Part shown: positions 18,418-27,203 of the stretch, in pieces
Position numbering within the stretch: position 1 is the stretch's first letter
Layout: each line of letters opens with the position of its first letter
Assembly (NCBI RefSeq): GCF_003344965.1
Contig: NZ_CP031194.1
Span: forward strand, 3,038,001-3,102,000
From: Streptomyces paludis
Lineage (GTDB): Bacteria; Actinomycetota; Actinomycetes; Streptomycetales; Streptomycetaceae
Length of the DNA stretch: 64,000 nucleotides
Direction of reading: 5' to 3'
Notes under the pieces: model-generated
The model's database searches: none
Told to the model about the DNA's origin: nothing
The model's input: only the letters and a program-made list of their open reading frames with translations
Position numbers and translations under genes: made by a program

Positions 18418-20148
18418 GTGAGGGCGCAGACAGTGGTGGCCGAGCCGGACGGTCCCGAGGACCGTAAACCGCAGTCGGACGAGGCGCGCAGCGCCTTCAC
18501 TCCGCCGCTCGGCGTGGAGCAGCCGCCACCGCCCGAGGACGACCGTCCGACCTCGGAGTTCGCCCTCCCGGAGGGGCTGAACGCGGAGCCGCCGCCCGAG
18601 CCCGAGGGCTCCGCCTTCGATCTGCCGGGCGGTACGCAGCAGGGCGCCGCCGGACGGCCGCCGGGACCCGGCGCGGGGCCGGGCGGGACGTCCCCGTACC
18701 CGTCCTCCTCCTACCCGTCCACGTACGGGCTCCCGCTGGCGCTGCTGCCCAAGGACGCGCCCTGGCAGGACCGGATGCGGACGCTGCTGCGGATGCCGGT
18801 CGGGGAGCGTCCCGTACCGGAGACGGTCCAGCGGCACGACGACAACGGGCCCGCCGTACCGCGCGTGCTGGACCTGACGCTGCGCATCGGCGAGCTGCTG
18901 CTGGCGGGCGGCGAGGGCGCCGAGGACGTGGAGGCCGCGATGTTCGCGGTCACGCGCGCGTACGGGCTCGCCCACTGCGAGCCGACCGTCACCTTCACCC
19001 TGCTGTCGATCTCGCATCAGCCATCGCTGGTGGACGATCCGGTGACGGCCAGCCGGACGGTACGGCGGCGGGGCACCGACTACACCCGGCTGTCCGCCGT
19101 GTACACGCTCATCGACGACATCACGAGCGCGGACACGGACATCACGCTGGAGGAGGCGTACCGGCGGCTGGCGGAGATCCGCCGCAACCGGCACCCGTAC
19201 CCCGGCTGGGCGCTGACGGTGGCGAGCGGGGTGCTGGCGGGGGCCGCGTCCGTGCTGGTGGGCGGGGACGCGGTGGTCTTCGTGGCGGCGGCGCTGGGCG
19301 CGATGCTCGGCGACCGGCTGGCGTGGCTGTGCGCGGGACGCGGGCTGCCGGAGTTCTACCAGTTCGTGGTGGCCGCGATGCCGCCGGCCGCGATGGGGGT
19401 GGCGCTGACGCTGCTGACATCGGCGCTGCACTGGGGCGGCCGGCCCTCGGCGGTGATCACCGGCGGTCTCTTCGCGCTGCTGCCGGGGCGGGCGCTGGTG
19501 GCGGGTGTGCAGGACGGTCTCACGGGCTACTACATCACCGCGGCGGCGCGGCTGCTGGAGGTCATGTACTTCTTCATCGCGATCGTCATCGGGGTGCTCG
19601 TCGTGCTCTATCTGGGGGTGCAGCTGGACGCGCAGCTCAACCCGGACGCGGCGCTGCACACCGTGGAGCGGCCGTGGGTGCAGATCGTGGCGGCGGTGGC
19701 GCTGAGTATGACGTTCGCGATCCTGCTCCAGCAGGAACGTTCCACCGTGCTGCTGGTCTCGCTCAACGGCGGGGTCGCGTGGACGGTGTACGCGGCGATG
19801 CACGACACGGGCGGGATCTCGCCGGTGGCCTCGACGGCGGTCGCGGCCGGGCTGGTGGGGCTCTTCGGCCAGCTGTTCTCGCGCTACCGCTACGCGTCGG
19901 CGCTGCCGTATGTGACGGCGGCGATCGGGCCGCTGCTGCCGGGGTCCGCGACGTACTTCGGGCTGCTCGGCTTCGCGCAGAACGAGCTGGACCGGGGGCT
20001 GGCCTCGCTGTCCAAGGCGGTGGCGCTGGCGCTGGCGATCGCGGTCGGGGTGAACCTCGGCGGGGAGGTCTCCCGGCTCTTCCTCAAGGTCCCGGGCGCG
20101 GGCCGGGCATCGAGCCGCCGCGCGGCCAAGCGGACGCGCGGCTTCTGA
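18418..20148 (+). CDS. ThrE-family threonine/serine exporter
   Basis: This 576-residue protein has a long Pro/Glu-rich cytoplasmic N-terminus (about 1-110). A ThrE domain follows (EGAEDVEAAMFAVTRAYGL, the hydrolase-like soluble part), then about ten membrane helices in two blocks corresponding to the ThrE and ThrE_2 (DUF3815) regions. In Corynebacterium, ThrE exports threonine and serine by proton antiport; the substrate here is inferred. GTG starts at 18418, 18433 and 18436 are all possible, and 18433 has better ribosome-site spacing (GAGG 9 nt upstream). Confidence 0.85.
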   Translation: MRAQTVVAEPDGPEDRKPQSDEARSAFTPPLGVEQPPPPEDDRPTSEFALPEGLNAEPPPEPEGSAFDLPGGTQQGAAGRPPGPGAGPGGTSPYPSSSYPSTYGLPLALLPKDAPWQDRMRTLLRMPVGERPVPETVQRHDDNGPAVPRVLDLTLRIGELLLAGGEGAEDVEAAMFAVTRAYGLAHCEPTVTFTLLSISHQPSLVDDPVTASRTVRRRGTDYTRLSAVYTLIDDITSADTDITLEEAYRRLAEIRRNRHPYPGWALTVASGVLAGAASVLVGGDAVVFVAAALGAMLGDRLAWLCAGRGLPEFYQFVVAAMPPAAMGVALTLLTSALHWGGRPSAVITGGLFALLPGRALVAGVQDGLTGYYITAAARLLEVMYFFIAIVIGVLVVLYLGVQLDAQLNPDAALHTVERPWVQIVAAVALSMTFAILLQQERSTVLLVSLNGGVAWTVYAAMHDTGGISPVASTAVAAGLVGLFGQLFSRYRYASALPYVTAAIGPLLPGSATYFGLLGFAQNELDRGLASLSKAVALALAIAVGVNLGGEVSRLFLKVPGAGRASSRRAAKRTRGF

Positions 20149-20206
20149 GTCCGATCGGTCGCGATCGGTCCGGTCGGTCCGACCGGTTCGTACGGTACGG
20201 AGCCGG

Positions 20207-21277
20207 TCAGCGCCGGGCGTGCCGGCCGCGCTGGCCGCTGCCCGGCCCGTCGTCGGGCCCACCGGGCGCCTGGTGCGACCCGGGAGCGGGGTTCTGATAG
20301 CCGCCCGGGGCGTCGTAGCCGCCGGGGACGCGGGGGTCGGCCGGGATACGGGGGTCGACGGGGGCGTCGTAACCGCCCGGAGCGCCGTAACCGCCGGGCT
20401 GTCCGGCGGGCTGTCCGCCGGGCCGCTGCTGACCGTGCCCGCCGCCCTGACCGACGCCCTGGCCGCCCTGCCCGTTCGGAACGCCGCCCTGGGGGCCCTG
20501 GGGGCCCTGCGGACCCCGCGCGCCCTGACCGCCCTGCGCACCCTGACCGCCGCCGACCGCCGGGAACTGCATCGTCGCGCGGTCCACGCCGGGGCCCGGC
20601 TCCACCGGGTGGTACCCGATGGCGGCCTCGTCCTCGGCGGCGTTGGCGGCGGCCTTCTTGTTGTGGGAGCGGGCCCGCAGCAGCTCGATGATGATCGGCA
20701 GCACCGAGATCAGCACGATCAGGATCAGGATCATCTCGATGTGCTTGTGCACGAAGTCGATCTTGCCGAGCGCGGCACCGAGCAGGGTGACGCCCGCGCC
20801 CCAGAGCACACCGCCGATGATGTTGAAGATGATGAACGAGCGGTAGTTCATCCGGCTCACACCGGCGATGATCGGCGTGAACGTACGGATGATGGGGACG
20901 AAGCGGGCCAGCACGAGCGACTTCGGGCCGTACTTCTCGAAGAACTCGTGCGCCTTCTCGACGTTCTCCTGCTTGAAGAACCTGGAGTCGGGCCGCCGGA
21001 ACAGCGCCGGCCCCACCTTCCTGCCGAAGAGATAGCCGACCTGGTCACCCGCGATGGCCGCGAGCACCACCAGACTCGCCACGATCCACAGCGGGGTGTC
21101 CAGGGCGCCGGTCGTCACCAGCAGGCCGGTGGTGAAGAGCAGCGAGTCGCCCGGCAGGAAGAAGCCGATGAGAAGCCCGGATTCGGCGAAGACGATGACC
21201 AGAACACCGATCAGCCCGAAGGTCCCGATCAGATAGTCCGGGTCCAGCCAGCTGGGTCCGAGCGCAAGGGTGGTCAC
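20207..21277 (-). CDS. DedA/SNARE-associated membrane protein with collagen-like tail
   Basis: This 356-residue protein has a DedA core (about 1-215). Membrane helices flank the conserved ESGLLIGFFLPGDSLLFTTGLL and the GDQVGYLFGRKVGP segment, and FEKYGPKSLVLARFVPIIRTFTP and GGVLWGAG complete the family pattern. DedA proteins are half-type lipid scramblases/flippases needed for membrane homeostasis. After the last helix a ~110-residue Gly/Pro/Gln-rich tail contains collagen-like GPQ repeats and PGGYDAP repeats. The GTG at 21277 with AGGAG upstream is preferred over the longer in-frame start at 21421. Confidence 0.88.
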   Translation of the reverse strand: MTTLALGPSWLDPDYLIGTFGLIGVLVIVFAESGLLIGFFLPGDSLLFTTGLLVTTGALDTPLWIVASLVVLAAIAGDQVGYLFGRKVGPALFRRPDSRFFKQENVEKAHEFFEKYGPKSLVLARFVPIIRTFTPIIAGVSRMNYRSFIIFNIIGGVLWGAGVTLLGAALGKIDFVHKHIEMILILIVLISVLPIIIELLRARSHNKKAAANAAEDEAAIGYHPVEPGPGVDRATMQFPAVGGGQGAQGGQGARGPQGPQGPQGGVPNGQGGQGVGQGGGHGQQRPGGQPAGQPGGYGAPGGYDAPVDPRIPADPRVPGGYDAPGGYQNPAPGSHQAPGGPDDGPGSGQRGRHARR

Positions 21278-21479
21278 GGGTTCCGGACTCCTGAGTCGTT
21301 GGTCGGTCGATCGTCGTTTCGGCGTGGTCGGCCGCGCACAAGCTATCAACGCCCGTAAGGACTCCCAGGTTCCACCTCCCCCGCTACAGCGCCCCCACCC
21401 CCCACCCCGTACCCGTATCACCCACCCTGCCCCTTACGCGCCCGCGCCCGCGCGTCCGCGTAAGGGGCCGCGAGCGCGC

Positions 21480-22241
21480 CTACCCGCCGTGCCGGGCCGC
21501 GTTCGCGCGGATCGCTTCCCGGAGGTGGGCGGCCAGGCCCGGGCGGCGGGCGTCGTAGAAGGCGCGGAAGCGGTCCTCCGTCACGTACAGCTCGCCGAGG
21601 CCCCGGTGGGTGTCGTAGCCGCACTCGTAGTACCAGCGGGAGATATGCATTCGGTGCTCCTCGGCCAGCTCCATCGCCCGCTCGCCGGCGGCCGGCTCGC
21701 CCGCCGCCATGAGGGCGTCGTAGCGCTCGCCCCAGTCGGTGGTCTCGTCCTGGATGCGCTGCCACTGCTCCTTGGTGTAGCGGGCGGTCCTGCGCTGCGA
21801 CTCGGCGTAGTTCGCCGTGCCGCCCCAGCGCCGGTCCGCCTCCTCGGCGTACGCCTCCGGGTCCTTGTCCCCGAAGACCTCGAACTTCTCCTCGGGGGAG
21901 AGATTGATGCCCATCTTCCGCGCCTCCATGGCGTGCTCCACGGCCTCGGCCATCTTCCGCAGTTCGGCGATCCGGGTGGTCAGCAGCGTGTGCTGCCTGC
22001 GCAGGTGCTCCTGCGGGTCCGTGTCCGGATCGTCGAGCAGGACCGCGACCTCGTCGAGCGGAAAGCCGAGCGCCCGGTAGAACAGGATCTGCTGGAGCCG
22101 GTCGAGATCGGCGTCCTCATAACGCCGGTGCCCCGCATGGCTGCGCCCGCTCGGGCAGAGCAGCCCGATCGCGTCGTAGTGATGCAGCGCGCGCACCGTG
22201 ACCCCGGCGAATCCGGCGACCTGTCCCACGGAGAAGCTCAC
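21480..22241 (-). CDS. tipA: TipA-type MerR regulator with thiopeptide-binding domain
   Basis: This 253-residue protein is the same length as S. lividans/coelicolor TipAL as I recall it. It has an N-terminal MerR winged helix (FSVGQVAGFAGVTVRALHHYD; HAGHRRYEDADLDRLQQI), a coiled-coil (about 80-108) and a C-terminal TipAS antibiotic-recognition domain (110-253). Met110 (MGINLSPEEKF) matches the internal start of the short TipAS product. The Cys in WYYECGYDTH corresponds to the residue that bonds covalently to thiostrepton-class thiopeptides. The protein should activate its own promoter when bound; an excellent operator lies upstream. Start GTG 22241. Confidence 0.92.
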   Translation of the reverse strand: MSFSVGQVAGFAGVTVRALHHYDAIGLLCPSGRSHAGHRRYEDADLDRLQQILFYRALGFPLDEVAVLLDDPDTDPQEHLRRQHTLLTTRIAELRKMAEAVEHAMEARKMGINLSPEEKFEVFGDKDPEAYAEEADRRWGGTANYAESQRRTARYTKEQWQRIQDETTDWGERYDALMAAGEPAAGERAMELAEEHRMHISRWYYECGYDTHRGLGELYVTEDRFRAFYDARRPGLAAHLREAIRANAARHGG

Positions 22242-22278
22242 AGCTCCCCGCTCCTTCCTGTGTGTCGGTACGCACCCC

Positions 22279-22309
22279 AGCCTCGCCCCTCACGCGACGT
22301 GAGGCGCAA
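22279..22309 (-). promoter_or_regulatory. tipA autoregulatory promoter and operator
   Basis: Read on the minus strand, TTGCGC (22304-22309) and GAGGCT (22279-22284) are separated by 19 bp, the overlong spacer of MerR-activated promoters. The spacer is filled by the palindrome CCTCACG-CGA-CGTGAGG (22288-22304), very close to the known tipA operator. It lies ~40 bp upstream of the GTG. Confidence 0.85.
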
Positions 22310-22409
22310 GCGCTGAAACGATGCCTCCTCACTCGCGCGGGTGGCGCTACCGTCGAATCGGGAACATGACCGGCAGCACCACTCGACGATCTTCTCCATG
22401 GGAGCAGTC

Positions 22410-23024
22410 ATGGCCGCAGAGGCGCGTATCGAGCACGACGGGCAGGCCACTCCGGAGAACTGGATGTACCCGCCCGAGGACGGCTGGACGTACGACCAGA
22501 TCAAGGAGTTGGAACTCCCTTTCGACTGGGAGCTACTGGATGGGAACATCGTGGTGCGTGGGGCGGCGAAGTGGTGGCATGACCAGGTTCGGGACAGGTT
22601 GTACCTGTCGCTCATGCTTGCGAGGCGCGCGCCTTATTCGGTCAACGTCGAGCGCTCCACCCTCTTCGACGAACACAACGTCCCGAAGCCCGACATCGTC
22701 GTCTTCGACAAGACCGGACTCGACATCCGCACACTGGAGTGCACCCCGGTGGCGAGCGTCGCCCTCGCCGTCGAGGTGGTCTCCCCCGGCTCGCGCACCC
22801 AGGACCGGTTCCGTAAGCCCGGCATGTACGCCGAAGCCGGCATCGCCTACTACTGGCGTGTCGAGCGCGGTGAGGACGATCTTCCGGTCGTCCACGAGTT
22901 CTGGCGTCACCACGAGACCGGCGTATACGTATCGAGCCCCGAACGGCCCACGCACACCGGAAAGCTCATCACCGAGGTGCCCTTTCCCGTCGAGATCGAT
23001 CTGCACGGGCTGATCGAGGTCTGA
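22410..23024 (+). CDS. Uma2-family (DUF820) PD-(D/E)xK nuclease-like protein
   Basis: This ~204-residue protein is of the Uma2 family, a restriction-endonuclease-like fold abundant in Streptomyces and cyanobacteria. Visible features are the PDIVVFDKTG segment with a candidate metal-binding Asp, AVEVVSPGSRTQDRFRKPGMYAEAGI with the Glu and downstream Lys, and YYWRVE. The ATG at 22410 (MAAEARIEHDG) has GGAG five bases upstream. Function in the cell is unknown; DNA cleavage is a family-level inference. It is divergent from tipA with 168 bp between starts. Confidence 0.85.
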   Translation: MAAEARIEHDGQATPENWMYPPEDGWTYDQIKELELPFDWELLDGNIVVRGAAKWWHDQVRDRLYLSLMLARRAPYSVNVERSTLFDEHNVPKPDIVVFDKTGLDIRTLECTPVASVALAVEVVSPGSRTQDRFRKPGMYAEAGIAYYWRVERGEDDLPVVHEFWRHHETGVYVSSPERPTHTGKLITEVPFPVEIDLHGLIEV

Positions 23025-23079
23025 GCCGCACCACCCGGCGGGCGGTTCGCCCGGTTCGTCCGTATTCTCGCGGAGGGGG

Positions 23080-24549
23080 ATGTCGCAGCCGTATCACCGC
23101 CGGGAGAGCCGCATGCCACTCCACCGAGCAACGGACCGGGCCGCCGGTGTGCCCGCCAAGGAGCGGGCCGAGTTGCGGCGGCTGTCGTTGAATCCGTTCT
23201 TCGGGGCGGCCGATCCGACCGGGGACATGACCGCGGCGCCGCCCACGCACCGGCTGCCGGACGGCCCGATCGCGCCGGACACCGCGTATCAGCTGGTGCA
23301 CGACGAGCTGATGCTCGACGGGAACGCCCGGCTCAATCTGGCCACGTTCGTCACGACGTGGATGGAGCCGCAGGCGGGCGTGCTGCTGGCCGAGTGCCGT
23401 GACAAGAACATGATCGACAAGGACGAGTACCCCCGCACGGCCGAGCTGGAGCGGCGCTGTGTGGCGATGCTCGCCGACCTCTGGCACGCCCCCGACCCGC
23501 CGTCCGCCGTCGGCTGTTCGACCACCGGGTCCAGCGAGGCGTGCATGCTCGCCGGGATGGCGCTCAAGCGGCGCTGGGCCACCCGCAACGCCGACCGCTA
23601 TCCGGCGACCGCGCGGCCGAATCTCGTCATGGGCGTCAATGTGCAGGTCTGCTGGGAGAAGTTCTGTTCCTTCTGGGAGGTCGAGGCGCGGCAGGTGCCC
23701 ATGGAGGGCGACCGCTTCCATCTCGATCCGCGGGCCGCCGCAGACCTCTGTGACGAGAACACGATCGGTGTGGTCGCCGTGCTGGGCTCGACCTTCGACG
23801 GCTCGTACGAGCCGGTCGCCGAGGTGTGCGCGGCGCTGGACGCGCTCCAGGAGCGTACGGGGCTCGATATCCCCGTCCATGTCGACGGGGCGTCGGGGGC
23901 GATGGTCGCGCCGTTCCTGGACGAGGATCTCGTCTGGGACTTCCGGCTGCCGCGCGTCTCGTCGATCAACACCTCGGGGCACAAGTACGGGCTGGTCTAC
24001 CCGGGCGTCGGCTGGGCGCTGTGGCGCTCGCCCGCCGAGCTGCCGGAGGAGCTGGTCTTCCGCGTGAACTATCTGGGCGGCGACATGCCCACCTTCGCGC
24101 TGAACTTCTCCCGGCCCGGCGCGCAGGTCGTCGCGCAGTACTACACCTTCCTGCGGCTGGGCAGGGACGGCTACCGCGCCGTCCAGCAGGCGTCGCGCGA
24201 CATCGCGACGAAGCTCTCCGGCCGGATCGCGGAGCTGGGTGACTTCACGCTCCTCACCCGGGGCGACGAGCTGCCCGTCTTCGCCTTCACCACCGCCCCA
24301 AGCGTGACGAACTTCGACGTCTTCGACGTCTCGCGCCGGCTGCGCGAACAGGGCTGGCTGGTGCCCGCGTACACCTTCCCGGCGCACCGCGAGGATCTGT
24401 CCGTGCTGCGGATCGTCTGCCGCAACGGCTTCTCCGCGGACCTGGCCGCGATGCTGCTGGCCGACCTGGAGCGCGTCCTGCCGGACCTGCGCCGCCAGGA
24501 ACACCCGCTGGAGCGGGACACGTCCGCCGCCACGGCCTTCCACCACTGA
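23080..24549 (+). CDS. gad: Glutamate decarboxylase
   Basis: This 489-residue PLP enzyme of group II decarboxylases converts glutamate to 4-aminobutyrate with proton consumption. SSEACMLAGMALKRRW, the HVDGASGAMVAPF aspartate region that contacts PLP, and the Schiff-base Lys in NTSGHKYGLVYPG identify it. The C-terminal segment has the family's fold but no obvious calmodulin-like extension. The ATG at 23080 has GGAGG upstream; the ATG at 23113 (MPLHRATDR, with GGAGAG) is an equally plausible start. A strong hairpin begins at the stop codon. Confidence 0.92.
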   Translation: MSQPYHRRESRMPLHRATDRAAGVPAKERAELRRLSLNPFFGAADPTGDMTAAPPTHRLPDGPIAPDTAYQLVHDELMLDGNARLNLATFVTTWMEPQAGVLLAECRDKNMIDKDEYPRTAELERRCVAMLADLWHAPDPPSAVGCSTTGSSEACMLAGMALKRRWATRNADRYPATARPNLVMGVNVQVCWEKFCSFWEVEARQVPMEGDRFHLDPRAAADLCDENTIGVVAVLGSTFDGSYEPVAEVCAALDALQERTGLDIPVHVDGASGAMVAPFLDEDLVWDFRLPRVSSINTSGHKYGLVYPGVGWALWRSPAELPEELVFRVNYLGGDMPTFALNFSRPGAQVVAQYYTFLRLGRDGYRAVQQASRDIATKLSGRIAELGDFTLLTRGDELPVFAFTTAPSVTNFDVFDVSRRLREQGWLVPAYTFPAHREDLSVLRIVCRNGFSADLAAMLLADLERVLPDLRRQEHPLERDTSAATAFHH

Positions 24550-24580
24550 GGAGGGGTACGTACGGTACGTACCCCTCCTC
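24548..24580. terminator. Bidirectional hairpin between gad and the ABC permease
   Basis: A perfect 15-bp inverted repeat (GAGGAGGGGTACGTA, CGG loop, TACGTACCCCTCCTC) starts inside the gad stop codon and ends 13 bp before the stop of the convergent permease gene. It is suited to terminating both. Confidence 0.85.
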
Positions 24581-24592
24581 AAGCACCTGCGC

Positions 24593-25417
24593 TCAGCGGC
24601 TCAGCCCGCCGAACTTCCGTACCGCCAGCGGGAAGAAGACCACCAGCAGCGCCACCGGCCACACCACCGCCAGCGGCCCCGCGTGCTCCGCCGCCCAGGA
24701 GCCGCCGTCCGCCGCGACCGCGGGCGTGGCGCCGAAGAAGTCGCGTACGGCCGTGGCGGTCGCCGACATCGGGTTCCACTCCACGACCGCGCCCAGCCAG
24801 CCCGGCATCGACTCCGGCGTCGCGAACACGTTGGAGAGGAAGCCGATCGGCCACACCAGGATCTGTACGGCCTGCACCATCTCGGGCCGGCCCGCGACCA
24901 GCGCCAGCAGGATGCCGATCCAGAGCATCGCGAAGCGGAGCAGGAGCAGTAGCCCAAAGGCGGCGAGGAAGGCGCCGGGGCCGGCGTGCCAGCGCCAGCC
25001 GATCGCGTAGCCGACGCCGGTCAGCGCGGTCAGGCCGACCGCCGACTGGAGCATGTCGGCGGCGCTGCGGCCGACCAGGAACGCCGAGGACGCCATGGGC
25101 AGCGAGCGGAAGCGGTCGACGACGCCCTTGTTGAGGTCCTGGGTGACCGCGAGCATGGTCGATTCGAGGCCGAAGGCCATGGTCAGCGCGAGCATGCCGG
25201 GCACGAGGAAGTCGACGTACTCCCCCGCGACACCCCGGCCGCCGCCGATCAGGAAGCCGAACATCAGCAGCAGCATCACCGGGAAGACCAGGCCGACGAC
25301 GACCTGGACCGGCTGCCGCGCCCAGCGGGCGAGTTCGCGCCGGGTCATGGTCCAGCAGTCGGTGAGCGCATGGCCGACGCCACTGCCGCCGCCCGCGCTT
25401 ATGGAGTCCGTCGTCAT
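24593..25417 (-). CDS. ABC-2 type exporter permease (DrrB-like)
   Basis: This 274-residue membrane protein has six predicted helices and the ABC-2 family pattern (a cytoplasmic [31 protein letters not shown] opening, [15 protein letters not shown], and a [27 protein letters not shown] loop), typical of daunorubicin-resistance DrrB permeases. It overlaps the ATPase gene by four bases (ATGA at 25414-25417), so the two are translated together and should form a drug or metabolite exporter. The substrate is unknown. Confidence 0.9.
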   Translation of the reverse strand: MTTDSISAGGGSGVGHALTDCWTMTRRELARWARQPVQVVVGLVFPVMLLLMFGFLIGGGRGVAGEYVDFLVPGMLALTMAFGLESTMLAVTQDLNKGVVDRFRSLPMASSAFLVGRSAADMLQSAVGLTALTGVGYAIGWRWHAGPGAFLAAFGLLLLLRFAMLWIGILLALVAGRPEMVQAVQILVWPIGFLSNVFATPESMPGWLGAVVEWNPMSATATAVRDFFGATPAVAADGGSWAAEHAGPLAVVWPVALLVVFFPLAVRKFGGLSR

Positions 25418-26400
25418 GCCGCCGCCTCCTCCTTCTCCGACGCCTTGTCCTTCGGCCCGCTTGTGAGGCGCAGGAACACCTCGTCCAGCGTCGGCCGCCG
25501 CAGCGCGATGTCAGCCGCCTCGATACCCGCCTCGCGCAGGGCCCGTACGGTCTCGGTGAGCGCAGTCATCCGGTCGGCGGCCGGGGCGCTCAGCAGCAGC
25601 CGGTCCGGGTCCGTGGAGACCGCGCCCGCCGCGTCCGCACCCACCACCCGCGCCAGCAGCCCCGCCCCCTCCGCCAGCCGCTCCGCGTCGCGCAGGACGA
25701 CATCGATACGGTCCCCGCCGCTCGCCGCCTTGAGCGCGTCGGCCGTGCCCTCCGCGACGACCCGTCCCCCGTCCACCACCGAGATACGGTCGGCGAGCTG
25801 GTCGGCCTCCTCCAGGTACTGCGTCGTGAGCAGTACGGTCGTCCCGTCGCCCACCAGCGAGCGCACCGCGCTCCACACCTCCGCCCGGCCGCGCGGGTCG
25901 AGCCCGGTCGTCGGCTCGTCCAGGAAGAGCACCCCGGGGCCGGTGATCAGGGACGCCGCCAGATCGAGCCGGCGCCGCATACCGCCGCTGTACCGCAGCA
26001 CCGCCTTGCGGCCGGTACCGGCCAGGCCGAAGCGCTCCAGCAGCTCGTCGGCGCGGCTGCCCGCGCGCCGGGCGCCGAGGTGGTGGAGCCGGCCGAACAT
26101 CTCCAGGTTCTGCCGCCCGCTCAAGTCCTCGTCCAGCGCCGCGTGCTGGCCGAGGAGGCCGATCCGCCGCTTGACCTCGCGGCTGTGGGTCCGTACGTCG
26201 AAACCGGCCACCCGGGCCGTCCCCCCGTCGTGCCGGAGCAGGGTGGTCAGCACCCGTACGGCCGTGGTCTTGCCCGCGCCGTTCGGCCCGAGGAGGCCGT
26301 GCACCGTACCGGCGCGCACCCGCAGATCCAGCCCGTTCAGCGCCCACTGCGCGCCGTACCGTTTCCGTACACCCGTCATGACGATCACCGCGTCGTCCAC
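25414..26400 (-). CDS. ABC exporter ATP-binding protein (DrrA-like)
   Basis: This ~328-residue ATPase has Walker A GPNGAGKT, signature [17 protein letters not shown], Walker [17 protein letters not shown] and the switch-region His replaced by Gln ([17 protein letters not shown]), the usual DrrA arrangement. The C-terminal ~90 residues form the DrrA-type extension (VFLRLTSG near the end). The GTG at 26400 has AAGGGGG 8 nt upstream and excludes an unlikely extension through the operator region. It is downstream of a PadR gene with two operator-like palindromes between, so it is very likely PadR-repressed. Confidence 0.9.
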   Translation of the reverse strand: MDDAVIVMTGVRKRYGAQWALNGLDLRVRAGTVHGLLGPNGAGKTTAVRVLTTLLRHDGGTARVAGFDVRTHSREVKRRIGLLGQHAALDEDLSGRQNLEMFGRLHHLGARRAGSRADELLERFGLAGTGRKAVLRYSGGMRRRLDLAASLITGPGVLFLDEPTTGLDPRGRAEVWSAVRSLVGDGTTVLLTTQYLEEADQLADRISVVDGGRVVAEGTADALKAASGGDRIDVVLRDAERLAEGAGLLARVVGADAAGAVSTDPDRLLLSAPAADRMTALTETVRALREAGIEAADIALRRPTLDEVFLRLTSGPKDKASEKEEAAA

Positions 26401-26427
26401 CCGCGAACCCCCTTCGACCCCACAACA

Positions 26428-26445
26428 GTAATCAAATTTGACTAC
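26428..26445. promoter_or_regulatory. PadR operator-like palindrome 1
   Basis: GTAATCAAATTTGACTAC is palindromic apart from one base pair and is strikingly AT-rich for this genome. It lies 28 bp upstream of the exporter ATPase start and is related to a second copy at 26477. Confidence 0.65.
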
Positions 26446-26476
26446 TGACCGGAAGGGTAACCCTCGCCCACCCATT

Positions 26477-26491
26477 GGTCAAACTTGATTA
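26477..26491. promoter_or_regulatory. PadR operator-like palindrome 2
   Basis: GTCAAACTTGATTAG, read on the other strand as CTAATCAAGTTTGAC, matches site 1 at 12 of its core positions. It overlaps the padR stop codon, 31 bp from site 1 (about three DNA turns). Confidence 0.6.
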
Positions 26492-27130
26492 GCGACGGTC
26501 CCCGTCATGCGCGGTCCCCGTCGCGTACGGGTTCTCCTCGCCCTCGGCGAGCACCCCCACGAACGGCTCACCCTCCCCCGCGAAGGTGTACGCGCCCGCC
26601 TCCACGCGTCCGATCAGGCCCCGCGTCCACGCCGCGCCCGCGTCCGCCGTGTGCACCCACATATTCATGATCTCGCCGATGTGCCCGAGCACCTCCGGGC
26701 CGTCCTCCGGCACATAGTCCTCGGTCACGGCGGCGCGCCACTCCTCGATGGCGGCCACCCGCCGCCGGAGCAGCTCGATCGCCTCGGCGCGCGGCAGGTC
26801 GACGAGGAAGCCGATGGCGGCGGAGAGCACGTCCATCTTCTGGTCGTACGAGGTGAGCGAGGCGCGCAGCAGCCGGAAGTACTCCTCGCGGCCGGCCTCC
26901 GTGACCTCGTACTCCGTACGAGGCGGGCCGCCCGCCGTGCTCGGCGCGACCTCGTGCGCGAGCAGCAGGCCCTGCTTGGCCATCTGCTTCAGCGCGTGGT
27001 AGATCGAGCCCGGCTTGGCGTTGGACCACTCATGGGCGCCCCAGTACTCCAGGTCGTTGCGGACCTGATAGCCGTGCGCGCGCCCGTGCTGACGGACCGC
27101 GCCGAGGACGAGCAACCGGATCGCTGACAT
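26489..27130 (-). CDS. PadR-family transcriptional regulator
   Basis: This 213-residue regulator has an N-terminal PadR winged helix (LLVLGAVRQHGRAHGYQVRNDLEYWGAHEWSNAKPGSIYHALKQM; wing GPPRTEYEVTEAGREEY) and a C-terminal helical dimerisation/effector domain of the PF10400 type. Regulators of this class normally repress a neighbouring drug exporter and release DNA on ligand binding, as with LmrR. The exporter genes lie directly downstream on the same strand, and AT-rich palindromes sit between them. Start ATG 27130. Confidence 0.92.
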   Translation of the reverse strand: MSAIRLLVLGAVRQHGRAHGYQVRNDLEYWGAHEWSNAKPGSIYHALKQMAKQGLLLAHEVAPSTAGGPPRTEYEVTEAGREEYFRLLRASLTSYDQKMDVLSAAIGFLVDLPRAEAIELLRRRVAAIEEWRAAVTEDYVPEDGPEVLGHIGEIMNMWVHTADAGAAWTRGLIGRVEAGAYTFAGEGEPFVGVLAEGEENPYATGTAHDGDRR

Positions 27131-27203
27131 CGCCCCAGGTTATGGCCCGCGGGTCAGGGGCCCGCGGCCGGTCCCGCCGGTACGGACCCGGGCCGGAGCC
27201 GTC

